A stretch of 64,000 nt of DNA from Lithodes maja (lineage: Eukaryota > Arthropoda > Malacostraca > Decapoda > Lithodidae), in the NCBI GenBank assembly GCA_037953745.1, contig JBAKBP010003054.1, positions 62,001 to 126,000 on the forward strand, read 5' to 3'. Made by a program: the position numbers and the translations under genes. Positions 19,898 to 30,729 of this stretch are shown piece after piece; within the stretch, counting starts at the first letter, position 1, and each line of letters opens with the position of its first letter. The notes beneath the pieces are model-generated. The model searched no databases, was not told the origin of the DNA, and saw only the letters and a list, made by a program, of their open reading frames with translations.

Positions 19898-22825
19898 TTA
19901 GAACTCCAGCTTGGAGTGGTAATCAAAGAAGCACTCTAAAGCACAGAGTGCCACCTTGCACTCCACACACTCCATGGTTGACTTTTTACCTGGCCTCGGC
20001 CTCACCCTGCTGTTGTAGCAGACATGGCACCGCTTCTGCTGTGTTCTTCCTGATTCATTCTGAGGCAGGGAACCAAGCCTGTGCCTAATCAAGTATTGAG
20101 CACACTGCAAGCGGTCGATAACGGCGGGCCCAGGATGTGCCACTGCCCTCTGTGGCGTAGCATACTTCTCCAGGAGCTCCGTCAACACCTGCTTTTGGAA
20201 CCTCCGCAGGCTATTGAACTTCATGGGTGTGTTCACATTCCGAAGCTTGTATATATTGTATGCATTCAGAACTGACATGTCCACCATATGCAGAAAGAAT
20301 TTTTTGTACCATCTGCACGAGGTACGCAGGCAGTCAATGAAGCCTATCTGCATGTCGGACTTGTCCACCAGCCTCATGTTGATGTTGTAGTCCAGGACAG
20401 CATCGGGCTTGGTCACCCTGGCCTGGGTGCGGCGATCCACCTTGCCAGTCTCCACCATTTCCCCCTTGTGGATGGTGGTCAGGAGGTTGACCTTCCGCTG
20501 GTCGTGCCAGTGGATAGCCAGAATGGGCCCCGATTTCTTCTTGAATACATCACCTTTTTTGGTCTTTGGAGGGAAAGGTGGCATGCCCTTCCTTTTCCCT
20601 CGTACTGTGCCTACAGTCCCCGTCTTGCGCTCATGCAGGTACTGTGAGAGAGTGGGGGACGTGTAATAATTGTCCGTGTAGAGGACGTGATTCTTATGGA
20701 AGTAGCGGTCCATCATGGCTTGCACCACTGCTCCACCAAAGCCAATGAGGGGGTCCACAAGCAAGTCCCCTTCCTTCCCACTGTAGACCAGGAAGTCCAG
20801 GACATAGCCAGTTTGGCAGTCGCACAGCACAAAGAATTTTATGCCAAAGCGATGTCTTTTTGAGGGGATGTACTGCCGGAAGCTGAGTTTTCCCCGGAAC
20901 AGCACAAGAGACTCGTCAATGACGACCTTGCGGAAGGGCTTGAAGTAGGAGGTGAAGCGTTCTCGCATCATCTCATACAATGTCCTAATCTTCCACAGCT
21001 TGTCTGGGAGGTGGACTTCAAGGTTGGTGACAAGATGGAGCGCTGCGAGGATATCAAGGTACCGGTCGCGAGACATATATTTCCCGAAGGCAGGGGTGGA
21101 AATCAGATCATTGGTGATCCAATAGTCAGGCAACCTATGCTTCTTGACATGAGGCATTAGCATGGTGAGTGCCAGGAACACCATGAACTCTTTATGAGTC
21201 ACTGGGGTCCACTGCCTCATGTGGCCCTTGGTCACCTTGCCCAAAAAGTGGACCTGGAATTGGTGCTGCTTATTTGTCTCTTTGACAACATAGCCTACCA
21301 CCTCCTCATCAAAGAAGGCCTCAAATAGTTCGTGTGGTGGAGCATTGGGGCCTGCAGGAAAATTGGGGGTAATGCCTGAACCCTCCAGTACCTCATCAAA
21401 AGCTGGCACATCAGGATTGTATCCATCCCCATCAACTACGTCTTGCCACTGAGAAACGTAGAATGGGTCTTGTCTACGCTGACGAGGAGCTCCAGCTGGT
21501 GGCCCAGCACGCCCAGGGCCAACTCGGGAGGCGCGCGCCCTAGGGCGGCGAGGGCGTCGGCCAGGGCGACGGGCAGCACGACGGGCAGCACGACGCCGGG
21601 CCAAGCGGATGGGTCGAGGGTCGTCGATGTCCATATAGTCATCGTCAGAGTGGTCATCTTGCCCTGACGGTGGACCTATGTAATCATGGCCAGAGTCTTC
21701 AGAGAGGTGCCCTTCATCATCAGTGGCCCCCACATAATCTGGCGGGGAACCAGTGATGCGTGGGCGGCGTGCGGGTGGGCGAGGTGGGGAAGGAGTGGCA
21801 GGTGAGGCTGTGTCCCCCCGAGGTCCCGGGCTCCTTGGCCTGCGACGAGTGACAGAAAGCAATGATTCACTGTCACTAGGCCCAGGTATTGGTGATGCGA
21901 GCTCAAAGACTTCTTCAGGAAGACATGTTGAAGGCGGGAGAGGTGGGGAGGACCGTGGGGAAAGTTGCGGGGACAGTTGCGGGGACGTATGGCTGGGGCC
22001 GGCCGGGGTGGACGCCGCGGGAGCCTCGAACAAAACTCTCTTACTTTTCTTAATTTTCTTCGTATATTTTCTACCTTTCCCCTTTTCGGCAACAGTATGT
22101 CTCCTGTCGGGGGACCTAGGAGGCAAATAGGCCGAAAGTGGGGGGTCCTCAACCCTTGGCAATGGTGGGGGTGGTGGGGAAGAATGCGGGGCATCCGGGT
22201 CATCTTGGGTGGCGTGGGTAGATAAGGGAGACAATGGCGGGCGAGAAGGGTCACCACGCTGACCCTCACTCACAGCCTCTTCCTCACCAAGTATTTTTGC
22301 TTGTTCCCTAGCTGCCGCGGCCGCCTTCTCAAGTATTTTTTGCTTATACAAATGTAGCTTGAAAGGCGATTTACCTGGGGAAGGGCTTGGAGTCGTGTCA
22401 CTTATGCGAAATTTGGTGAGTGACCTTGAACTCTCCCACTCACTCACTCTCTCAAGTTCACTGTCTTTAGGTAAACCAGCTTCCTCAACAACTGGTACAT
22501 CACCAGCATCACTCTCATCACTGTCATGTTCTCTCGCAAATCCCAGGAATTGCTCTTCTTTGTCACTCTCATGGCCATAATCACTCGACTTATAATTACT
22601 GGAGTCGTCACTGACTTCATCATCAACATTATGCTTGGCATCAGCTCGCTCATAAAGTCTCAAAGTCGTCTCAATACCTCCGGGAGATAACACATTTAGG
22701 CGATGCCGTCGGGGTAAGGCGCGACGAACAAGCAAGGGCGTCGTAGGAAGCACGGTATCAGACACAGCGGAATCACTATTTGGCGTACTGTCCATGATGG
22801 CGTCGTTTACGCCGGGTGGCGCCAC
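19898..22825 (-). CDS. piggyBac transposase
   Basis: An intact 975-codon frame. The C-terminal half is a DDE transposase of the piggyBac type (DDE_Tnp_1_7). The first catalytic Asp is in KVVIDESLVLFRGKL (about residue 650), the second in VLYTDNYYTSP (about 725), and the third and fourth in DYNINMRLVDKSDMQ (about 820). The protein ends in a Cys-rich zinc finger (CHVCYNSR...CVECKVALCALECF). The N-terminal ~480 residues are unusual: acidic and Ser/Pro-rich, then a run of Arg-Arg-Ala repeats (RRAARRAARRPGRRPRRPR, about 408-430) that could serve as a nuclear localisation or DNA-binding region. Many piggyBac transposases are about 600 residues, so this is long. It would excise and insert the element at TTAA without a footprint. 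Confidence 0.92.
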   Translation of the reverse strand: MAPPGVNDAIMDSTPNSDSAVSDTVLPTTPLLVRRALPRRHRLNVLSPGGIETTLRLYERADAKHNVDDEVSDDSSNYKSSDYGHESDKEEQFLGFAREHDSDESDAGDVPVVEEAGLPKDSELERVSEWESSRSLTKFRISDTTPSPSPGKSPFKLHLYKQKILEKAAAAAREQAKILGEEEAVSEGQRGDPSRPPLSPLSTHATQDDPDAPHSSPPPPPLPRVEDPPLSAYLPPRSPDRRHTVAEKGKGRKYTKKIKKSKRVLFEAPAASTPAGPSHTSPQLSPQLSPRSSPPLPPSTCLPEEVFELASPIPGPSDSESLLSVTRRRPRSPGPRGDTASPATPSPPRPPARRPRITGSPPDYVGATDDEGHLSEDSGHDYIGPPSGQDDHSDDDYMDIDDPRPIRLARRRAARRAARRPGRRPRRPRARASRVGPGRAGPPAGAPRQRRQDPFYVSQWQDVVDGDGYNPDVPAFDEVLEGSGITPNFPAGPNAPPHELFEAFFDEEVVGYVVKETNKQHQFQVHFLGKVTKGHMRQWTPVTHKEFMVFLALTMLMPHVKKHRLPDYWITNDLISTPAFGKYMSRDRYLDILAALHLVTNLEVHLPDKLWKIRTLYEMMRERFTSYFKPFRKVVIDESLVLFRGKLSFRQYIPSKRHRFGIKFFVLCDCQTGYVLDFLVYSGKEGDLLVDPLIGFGGAVVQAMMDRYFHKNHVLYTDNYYTSPTLSQYLHERKTGTVGTVRGKRKGMPPFPPKTKKGDVFKKKSGPILAIHWHDQRKVNLLTTIHKGEMVETGKVDRRTQARVTKPDAVLDYNINMRLVDKSDMQIGFIDCLRTSCRWYKKFFLHMVDMSVLNAYNIYKLRNVNTPMKFNSLRRFQKQVLTELLEKYATPQRAVAHPGPAVIDRLQCAQYLIRHRLGSLPQNESGRTQQKRCHVCYNSRVRPRPGKKSTMECVECKVALCALECFFDYHSKLEF

Positions 22826-22962
22826 CTACCGTCCCATGATACCAAAAATGTACGCGCGGCATTCGAAAGCACGCATGCAAGCAATGGGCGTTCAAGAGGC
22901 CTTCCGGGTTGCGCGGGCCGAGGTTGTTATGGGCGTTCAAGAACCCTTCCGGGTTGGAGGGG
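22826..22962 (-). promoter_or_regulatory. piggyBac right end with promoter region
   Basis: Only about 137 bp separate the ATG from the TIR, so promoter and transposase-binding sites must lie here. Two direct copies of GGGCGTTCAAGA, each followed shortly by CCTTCCGGGTT, occur at about 22884-22912 and 22931-22956; the spacing suggests paired protein-binding sites. Confidence 0.5.
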
Positions 22963-22966
22963 TTAA

Positions 22967-23558
22967 GGGACAAATTTGGGAAGAGTTCACCAGGCTCTGT
23001 GGCATAAAAATCAAGCACTCCTCCCCCTACTGGCCCCAGGGCAACGCAGTCTGCGAAAGAAGCCACCGCACCATCAACAACCAGCTCCGCACAAGAATGA
23101 TAGCTTTAAATACCTCAGATTGGGCCTCCCAAGTAAAAATTATTCAATGGGGAATGAACACCTGCCCAAAAGAAGACGGGATCTCCCCCCACAAGCGAGT
23201 ATATGGCACAGCCCCCCTTTTTCTACCCTTCTATCACCGAGCCACACCATCCACTACAAAATTCAGCCTTGACCCCTTGCAACAACTCAAAAACACTCTC
23301 CACACCGCCCAAGTCTGCCAAGACACAAAACACGACGCCCTTGACGACAAAAGCCCCTTCGCCATCCACGATACCGTAATGGTGGCCAAACTACCAGTCA
23401 TCAACAAACTGGGCCTGCGTTATGTAGGCCCATACACAGTATCCCATGTCCCAAACGCCTACCAGACCTCCATCAATTATGACGGAGAAACCTGCACAAT
23501 GCGCAACCGTTTCATCCGCATACACAAACGAATCGAGATACCCTCCCCTGCACCCTAA
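22967..23558 (+). pseudogene. Gypsy integrase, C-terminal part
   Basis: The frame continues the integrase core after the piggyBac insertion. It reads FTRLCGIKIKHSSPYWPQ, then GNAVCERSHRTINNQL, with the catalytic Glu. The C-terminal region has KLGLRYVGPYTVSHV (a GPY/F-like module, about 23405-23450) and ends at TAA 23556-23558. The open frame in this phase begins upstream inside piggyBac sequence, which is accidental. No stop interrupts this part. Confidence 0.88.
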
Positions 23559-24654
23559 CCCGGACCCAGCCATGACCTCACCACCACTACCACCCACCCC
23601 GACCCAGTCATCCCTACTCCAGCCATTCCTTACATGCCACCTCCAACCTCCCCTGCCCCGCCACCCAAGCCGCACCCCCCCCCCCCAAAAAAACAAATTC
23701 CACCAACACCCCCCCGAACCCCCCTTCCCCAAAACACCGACCAAGAAAAAACATCACCTCATCCCCCAACCCCTCCGACACCACACCCAAAACCACCCCT
23801 CTTACCCACCAAAGGAACCTACTCAACCATGCCACTACGAACTACGATCCAAAACCTTACCTCAACCACGACTCCCCATTCATCACCGAATCAAAAGGCT
23901 GGTCAAACCAAAAACACAGCCCCACAAACCAAAATCCCTTCCCACCCTAACCAAACCCCTACCCATAAAACAAATCCTTCCCCGACCAATAACCCCTTCC
24001 CCTAATCTTTCCTCCCCAACCTCCCAGTCCCCACCAAACTCAACCCCCAACTCCCCCTTCACCTCCTCAACCATACCATCCCCCCCCTCCCCCACCAATC
24101 CTAAACCTACCACCCCCCTAACCACAAACCCACAACCTCCACGATCACAACTAACACCACCCCTTTCGAATTACCAACCAGCCTTGCTCCACCAACCTTA
24201 TCACCTTTTCCCTCTACCTTAACCCACCCCAAAACCCCTCAAACCCACCAGACAACAAATCAAACCACCCAACAAACCCCCAACTACCCCACCCCCAACC
24301 CCAAGCCCACTCACTATAAATCATCCCCCCCCCCCCCCGAATCTAGTCCCGAGGCCCCCAGTAATCAAGGCACACGTACAAAATCAGGCCGACTAAGTAA
24401 CAACCTGACCGATTCTCGTCAATAATCGACACAACCCACACCACCAACGCCAACCAAGGAAAACAACTACCAACAAAACAAATAGACATCACCAACACCA
24501 CAAGCCACCAAAACCCTACACATAAATAAACCAAGCACCCCCATGCAGAATAGCGGAAATTACCTGCTCCACCAACCCTCCGGCCATACAACGGAACTTA
24601 ATTACCCCCCCCCACCGTTAATCACCGCTACCCCTACACTCGCATCTCCATATG
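23559..24654 (+). other. Strongly G-poor tract downstream of integrase
   Basis: About 1.1 kb made almost only of C, A and T, with very few G, including a poly-C run at about 24327-24340. Long Pro/Thr/Ser frames are open by composition (for example 23446-24222). No envelope-like signal peptide, membrane segment or domain is visible. It could be a decayed third ORF or a non-coding spacer with strand bias. Confidence 0.5.
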
Positions 24655-25468
24655 ACCCTCCGCCACCACCACGACAGACCATCACTCGCCCGGCTACCAC
24701 CACCACCGCCACATCTCTCTCCCGCACCGACCAAAGTTTTCCAACAGCCAACATGGAACAAAACCCTTCATCCGCAGAGTTAAAGTAACCTCAGATTCCG
24801 GACGCCTAACCAGAATCCGGCACCCCGACGAAGCCGTCACCACAAGCCTGATCAACACCACAGAAACAACTCTCCTGGTCAACATAGACCCAATCAAAAC
24901 CCCGGACCAACGATCCATCAAATGGTGGGACTTCCTCCACCAACAAACCTTAACTTACCACCACTTCAACATTTTTACATACGACCTTAAGATACGGGGT
25001 CGTACCTACGACGAAGGAGAGGGAAGTGAAATACAAGGAGGACGAGAAAGTGACAGGCCCCCTCGAGAAACAACATACAACCAAGACACCAACAATAGAC
25101 CAGAGGAGACACACCAGCACCCAACCAAGACGGGACAGAAACGAAAAGCTCCTCCCTGTCAGGATCATCCCCAAACCAAGGTCGCCTCCTGCAAAACCCG
25201 GCAGTCACTACCCCAACAACTAGCCTGGACAACGCGCCCCAAAATGGCCGACCACCAAACCACCAAGACAGACACACAAACATTCACCCAGGATGGCGAG
25301 AGAGCGCGCGGCCCCGCACCAACCCGACCCAACACGAACCCGAGTTACTATGCCGGGCCAAGAGGTTTTCACCCAAAATTAACCACCGGGACAACCCACC
25401 CCAAAATGGCCGACTCCAAGCCACGACCTCCAACCTCCCGGAGGACTGTCCGTCCTCAACCCTTCTAG
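24655..25468 (+). CDS. Candidate 3' ORF crossing into the 3' LTR
   Basis: One frame is open for about 270 codons, from just after a TGA at about 24652 through the polypurine tract into the 3' LTR. It lacks a clear ATG at the start. The middle part has a mixed composition unlike the flanks (SGRLTRIRHPDEAVTTSLIN, then IKWWDFLHQQTLTYHHFNIF, about 24800-24980). The LTR part is Lys/Gln/Thr-rich. The same LTR phase is open in the 5' LTR copy (to about 8579). No known domain is recognised; it may be an accessory protein or chance. Confidence 0.35.
25013..25026 (+). promoter_or_regulatory. Gypsy polypurine tract
   Basis: GAAGGAGAGGGAAG is all purine and ends exactly at the TG of the 3' LTR. It primes plus-strand cDNA synthesis. 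It supports the LTR boundary at 25027. Confidence 0.85.
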
Positions 25469-28400
25469 ACCCAACCCCTCCACAACACTCAACAGGTACA
25501 CGTCATCTAACTTCCAGCCTTCTAGTATACAAACCTCATTTCCTTAACCCCTGACATTCTTGAAGTACCTCTGCTGATTTATATATGTTTAATTCTGATC
25601 ATTCTACAAACGATCATCTCAAGAGAGAAAGACAGGGAAGACACCTGGTATCTCTCTGCATTGTCAGTATGTGTATGTGTACCCTACCAAAGCAACAGCC
25701 AGACAGACAGACACTCACTAACACGGTCGGAAAGAGAGGGACAAACCACCCCGCCCCCTTTCGCGCCTCATCCCCCCAAGCCCGATTAGAAGCTTACTGC
25801 CTCGGCAGCCAGCACTGGACAACTCACCCCAAAATGGCAGACCACAGACAACAACCCTAACCTTTCTGGACCACCCCTTCACACCAATCCACATGTTCCA
25901 CATCTTTTAACTCACAGTCTTCTAGTATACAAACCACATTTCTCTCCTCCCTGCCCTTATCCAACCCTAACTAAGTATGTATTAGATGATGGACACCGCA
26001 TACCTTTTTGATAACGTAAGCTGTAGTGCCCGCATCGTGTGCATGTCCCTGTGACTATTGTAATTACCGTTGTATAAATTTCACGTGCGTTTAGCTACAG
26101 CTAAATCCAACTACAGCCGCCACAGGCAACATGACTGCAGACCAGGTATATATGATTAATGAATATGTTTATCTTTAGCTGTGACAACCCCTGCCGGAAA
26201 AGTAAGCGGAAAGACACCTCTTAACTCTCTGTATTATGAGGGGGTATAGATATATAACTGTGCTAATTAGATATTGATTATGTCATTACCATTTTACTTG
26301 TTACTTATTAACATACTAACCCCGCATGATGACTGACCTACTAACCGTAGAATAATAAGGAAACCGTCACCTCGCACGATCTATTTTTCCCTAACCCTTG
26401 CATTACATAATCCAGCCTGCTTTTCTTTTCCAGCCTCCCTCCACACGCCTTCTACACGCCTCGTCAAAACACTTCCTTCTAGGACTACAGTTCACATGAT
26501 CCTATCCTTTTCCGTTGCAACCAGGCAGTGCCAGCTGTGCATGAGTAGACAACGACCTGACCACGCCACGGGAGCGCCAATGCCTTGCGCCGCACGTTTG
26601 CCCCAGGTACGTGACCAAAACCGCCCATCACCATTATAATGATAATTGCACTGCAGCCTGAGACGCGAGGATATAAGTATATAAACCAGGCCAGTTCTTA
26701 TGTTGATTTATACCACTACCTAGTGTAAGTTCTCTTAATTACCTGCTAACCCCGCATGCTGACTAACCTCCTAACTTTAGACTAGTGAACGAACCATAAA
26801 CCTCACGCAGTATTCTTCCCATAACTTTTGTGTTAAATAATCTAACATGTATTTCCCTTTCTAGTTCTTCCTTCCACACGTCTTCTACATGCCTCGTCAA
26901 ACGCTACCTTCTCGGACTACAATTCACACGGCCTATCCTTTTCCTTTTTTTCGTTTGAAACCAAGCGGTGTGCCAACTGTGCATGCATATATGATGACCC
27001 AACCACTCAACGGAAGAGCCAATGCCTTGCATCGTGGTTGCCTCAGGTACGTAACTGAACCAATCTGTCACCATAATCATGACAACGATACTGCCACCTG
27101 GTTATGCATGCCCTACCTTATTGATCAACTATTTGTCTGTATATTTCTCTCTCTCTCTGGATTCCTCTCCCCTTATCCACACATAGTCTACGTGGGCATT
27201 TCCACCTAACCCAGGTGGGCCCGACAACAACAAATTAACTCGGCCATCGAGCCGTGTCCAATTCTGGAGGGACTCCTACCTGTGCCGCCCTCCTCGACCC
27301 CGGCATACGGGACCACTAGGGCAACCGCGTTTAACCACCACCTGTATGCACGTGCCAGCACCTATGAAGTATGGCAGGACTTGTTATTCAACCTCACAAA
27401 TGCCTACGGGTACGAGAACTGATCGCCCTTTTCCCCCCCTTTCCTTCCTTACCTTAAAAAGCAACTTACTTATAAAAGTCGGGCAATTAGCCAGCTGACC
27501 CTTCTGGGTCCCTTGCTCCGCCCCAATCTCCGTGAACAACAACACGCTTGCCGTAACGCCTGCGATTATTTATTCTTATATGCCGGTGTGTGAACTAACG
27601 CTGTTATCTAATTCAGAGCATTGGGAACGAAGGGCCAGATTCCCAGATGCTGACTGCAGAGCCCCTGCACAGCCGCCCTGGCCCCGAATATGGAAGGGGC
27701 CACTCAGCTCCGGCAACACCCGCCTCCAGCATCCTCCACTCCTCCACCATCTTGCCAACTTGAGGAGCCTGTTAGCTCCAGCCCTGGAGGTTATGCATCA
27801 ACCTCCTCTTCTCTCCCCCTTGAAGTGAGCCCCCTGTGGGGCTACCCCTGGCAGTCCAAGATTGCTCTGCCTGGAAACCAACACACCAGCAATGACAAAC
27901 ATTCACCAGCCCCCGGCCCCGGCAACACCGAGTCACCCTGCCATATATAAACCCCGAGAGGAGGAGAGCGGGCAGAAGTACAAATATAGCTTTTTGCCGA
28001 GCGGCACCTCGCTCTGCTTGAAGACTGTTTTACTTGCCTGCTGACAGACGACCGGCACCCCTCAAGCTGAACACCAGGACTTGATGTATTATTTTCCTGG
28101 ATCTGTATTAATCGCGGCAACCCGCCGGTTAACATAGAGACCTACGAGCAATATATATATCTCCACACATACACAGAGATCTAGGGTAGAAAGATCTACT
28201 GTGTTCTTGGGTTGATTGAAGCTCTCGTCATGGATCAGAGACAGTTAAGCAAAGTCCGAGCATAGACACTGCTTACGTTCATTCGATGAGACGCTCCTCT
28301 GGCCCTGCCAGGAAGCAGGCCATTTAAGATCCATAGGAGAAAACCTTAACTCAACTTCATCACCGGTCAACCGACCCATCTGTAACTTCTTCACACAACT

Positions 28401-29312
28401 GGACACCCTGGACGGCCCCCTGGAGCAGCCGAGAAGCCCCACGACGACACCAGATTCAAGACGAGAAAGAAGATAACCTGACCAGGCACGATTCCGTATT
28501 ATAGTAGCAGTGTAGAGATACCGTGTTACCAACCCGTTGTGTTTGCCTATGTTCACCCTTGAGTTATTCGCTAACCGTGAAGAGTGTTTCGAGTTTGATC
28601 CTAGAGTCCCCTGTTTTTGCCAGAGATTTCGTTCTAGTAAGTGTATTACGAGATAATTACCGCGACAGTATTTACCCACAGCCGCAACACGAGTTATTCC
28701 TAAATTGGATGTTGTGGTATAGATATTCTGTGATCCCGCAAATTAAGGGATAGGTCGTAAAACGTGATTTAATCTCAGTGACGAATTCCCATCCGCGCAT
28801 TAACGGTTAAAAGTATATGTAAATAATTGCCTACTTGACTCTGCTAGATTGTGTAAAGTTGAAACTCAACGTTAGCCCCCACTTAATCGGATAACTAAAA
28901 CCCTAGGCCTAAAGCAACGAACTGTATCAGATACTGTGTAAAAGGAATCAGTGCCTCCCCCGAGTGACTTTCGTATCACTTCTTATCATGTCCGTATCGG
29001 AAGAATAATACCAGAGATTCGGAAGTGGCAGTGCATACTCTAATCCAGATCCACGATTGTGCTCGGAGAATTGAAAGACCAAGCTCTTACTACTGAACTT
29101 ATTACTCCTACTCATGTTCTCTAAAGCGAATTGATTCTTTTTCTATACCGTGAGTGTGTTCGATAAATAAAGCTGTATTACAAATATCATCCTGTAATTC
29201 TACTTAACGTGTTCTATTGATCCCTGGTGTGTATGTATGTGAAACGAGCCGTCCGAGTCTTGCAGAACTCACTTACACAATAGTTAATCCTGAATAAAAC
29301 CAGGGCATAACA
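25027..29312 (+). repeat. Gypsy 3' LTR
   Basis: At 4286 bp this is the uninterrupted LTR: it lacks the two LINE insertions of the 5' copy. It starts TGAAATAC and ends GGGCATAACA, followed by TATAC. It has the same pair of internal duplicates, two TATA-like sites (about 26676 and 27941) and AATAAA at 29293-29298. Differences from the 5' LTR are scattered single bases and small indels. Short internal open frames are not supported as genes. Confidence 0.92.
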
Positions 29313-29647
29313 TATACATTAGATTAAAGTGAAGGTAAATGAAATTGTTCGAACAAAATATGAAAACAGTATTACTTGAGCCAAATTAAAGCAAACATTA
29401 ATATTTGTTTAATATGAAAAGAGTATATTATAAGGGAAAATATATTGTTACTAAAATTGAACTCAGATTTGATGCTGGAGAAATGAAGCAAAAACATTGT
29501 ACAGTATATTAATATTGAATTCACTCAATCACACGCATTTTCCACACATTTTAATGCGAAAAAGTTAATATTTTTTTTTTAAAACCGATCAAAGTGACAT
29601 GATAAAGCGAAAACATACAGAAAGAGCATAGCATAAAAGAATATATA
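29313..29647. other. AT-rich flank of the Gypsy insertion
   Basis: This begins with the TATAC duplication and continues the AT-rich sequence that ends at 8104. No gene, repeat or motif is recognised. Confidence 0.5.
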
Positions 29648-29739
29648 GGCGCATTTTCGTTTTCGCGATTTTTAAACTTGTCTGACCTAAAGATCGGAAA
29701 AATTGAGCCAGATTACGGCCCTCTGATTGGCTGAGAGAT

Positions 29740-30310
29740 TTCAAAATGTCTGTTCCAATAAAGAGGCAGTAATAGAGGATATTCTACCTTTTGTCTGTAT
29801 TCTGAATAATATTATGGTATGCGAAATATTACTTAAATACATGCAATACGAAAAAAAAAATAACAAAATAAACACACATCAATGTGTTAGACAAGGGCAA
29901 GGTATATCCCCTCAAAATCAAAAATATTATCTCCTCTACAGATATCCTAGATCCCTACTAAAACTTACAAGATCGCATGGTCAGGGCAAATCTCCAAGAT
30001 CTTGTGATATAAGCCAATCACTCACATCACTGGTGATGAGCTCTTCACCGAACCCAACATTTTCAGCCATCTTGTTTGTTGTCATTAGTGACATCAGCAT
30101 CACCCAGGTCAACCCAGCCCAACTCGGTCCCCAGGGCTGACTTTACCCAGGTACACCAAGGCCACCTCTACACACCCAGTTTCAGATGATGTCACTGGCT
30201 CGCAAAAATATCCACTGGGGCTGGATTGATGACTGTAGGTACAGGAACTCGGGAAAACTGAGTTGACCCAGGTATACCTAGGTGTACCTAGAGGCGCGAT
30301 TTTGCGAGCT
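29740..30310 (+). repeat. Direct repeat, copy 1 (partner 40485-41030)
   Basis: Both copies contain CTGTATTCTGAAT, a stretch with TACATGC(A/G)ATA, TGACTTTACCCAGG, ATGA(T/C)GTCACTGGCTCGC and ACTCGGGAAAACTGAG in the same order. The second half is packed with palindrome-like variants of ACCCAGGTACACCTAG. No coding capacity. Confidence 0.8.
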
Positions 30311-30605
30311 TTTTATGGGCCTGGGTCGACCTGGGTGTACCTACAGTAGGTCGATCCAGGCCTTTCTGTTTTCGCGATTTTGAGACTGGTCTGACTTAAC
30401 GATTGGGAAAATTTAACCCGACTTTACCCAGGCCGGATTACGGCTCTCTGATTGGCGGAGATTTCATTAGGGCTGTTTATCTGTTAAAGAAATCGTCACC
30501 TGTAAGTGGCACCGATTAGTGTGTCGCCCATCGGTAATTTGTGTAGTTTTTTTTTTCCCCTAGATAGGTTGCCCGCCAAGCCTATCGAGTCCCATCCACC
30601 CGGAA

Positions 30606-30729
30606 ACACCCCTTTCAGATACCAGGGGGACAGCTATCACCAGAGACACCCCTATTACAGGGGGACCACACCCCTTTCAGATACCAGGGGGACAGCTATC
30701 ACCAGAGACACCCCTATTACAGGGGGACC
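30606..30729 (+). repeat. Two tandem 62-bp repeats
   Basis: Two nearly identical copies start at 30606 and 30668, each with ACACCCCTTTCAGATACCAG and ending in ATTACAGGGGGACC. The surrounding sequence (30776-30980) is GC-rich and of unknown origin. Confidence 0.9.

Larger units (their letters stand above)
18531..22966 (-). mobile_element. piggyBac element in the Gypsy integrase
   Basis: It is bounded by TTAA at 18531-18534 and 22963-22966, the piggyBac target. The outer ends are inverted, CCCTCCAGC on the left and CCCCTCCAA (minus strand) on the right, a short imperfect TIR. The host integrase frame is in phase across the empty site when one TTAA is kept. It carries a single long minus-strand transposase gene and about 1.3 kb of non-coding sequence at its left end, with a 175-bp tandem repeat. 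The intact gene suggests a young insertion. Confidence 0.92.
8105..29312 (+). mobile_element. Ty3/Gypsy-type LTR retrotransposon with giant LTRs
   Basis: The element is complete. The 5' LTR (8105-14526) and 3' LTR (25027-29312) begin with near-identical TGATATAC/TGAAATAC and end with GGGCATAACA. The 5-bp direct repeat TATAC flanks it at 8100-8104 and 29313-29317. A primer-binding site follows the 5' LTR and a polypurine tract precedes the 3' LTR. The internal order is gag, protease, RT, RNase H, integrase, which is the Ty3/Gypsy order. Without later insertions the LTRs are about 4.3 kb, larger than the internal coding part is wide for many gypsy elements. Pol is frameshifted and the integrase is split by a piggyBac element, so this copy is dead. 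Confidence 0.93.

Noticed and set aside
21436..22653. Several plus- and minus-strand frames within the piggyBac gene
   Set aside because: They are shadow frames of the 975-codon transposase, kept open by its GC-rich, repetitive N-terminal region.
23446..24222. Envelope-like third ORF of the Gypsy element
   Set aside because: The frame is Pro/Thr/Ser-rich from G-poor DNA, with no signal peptide, membrane segment or Cys pattern.
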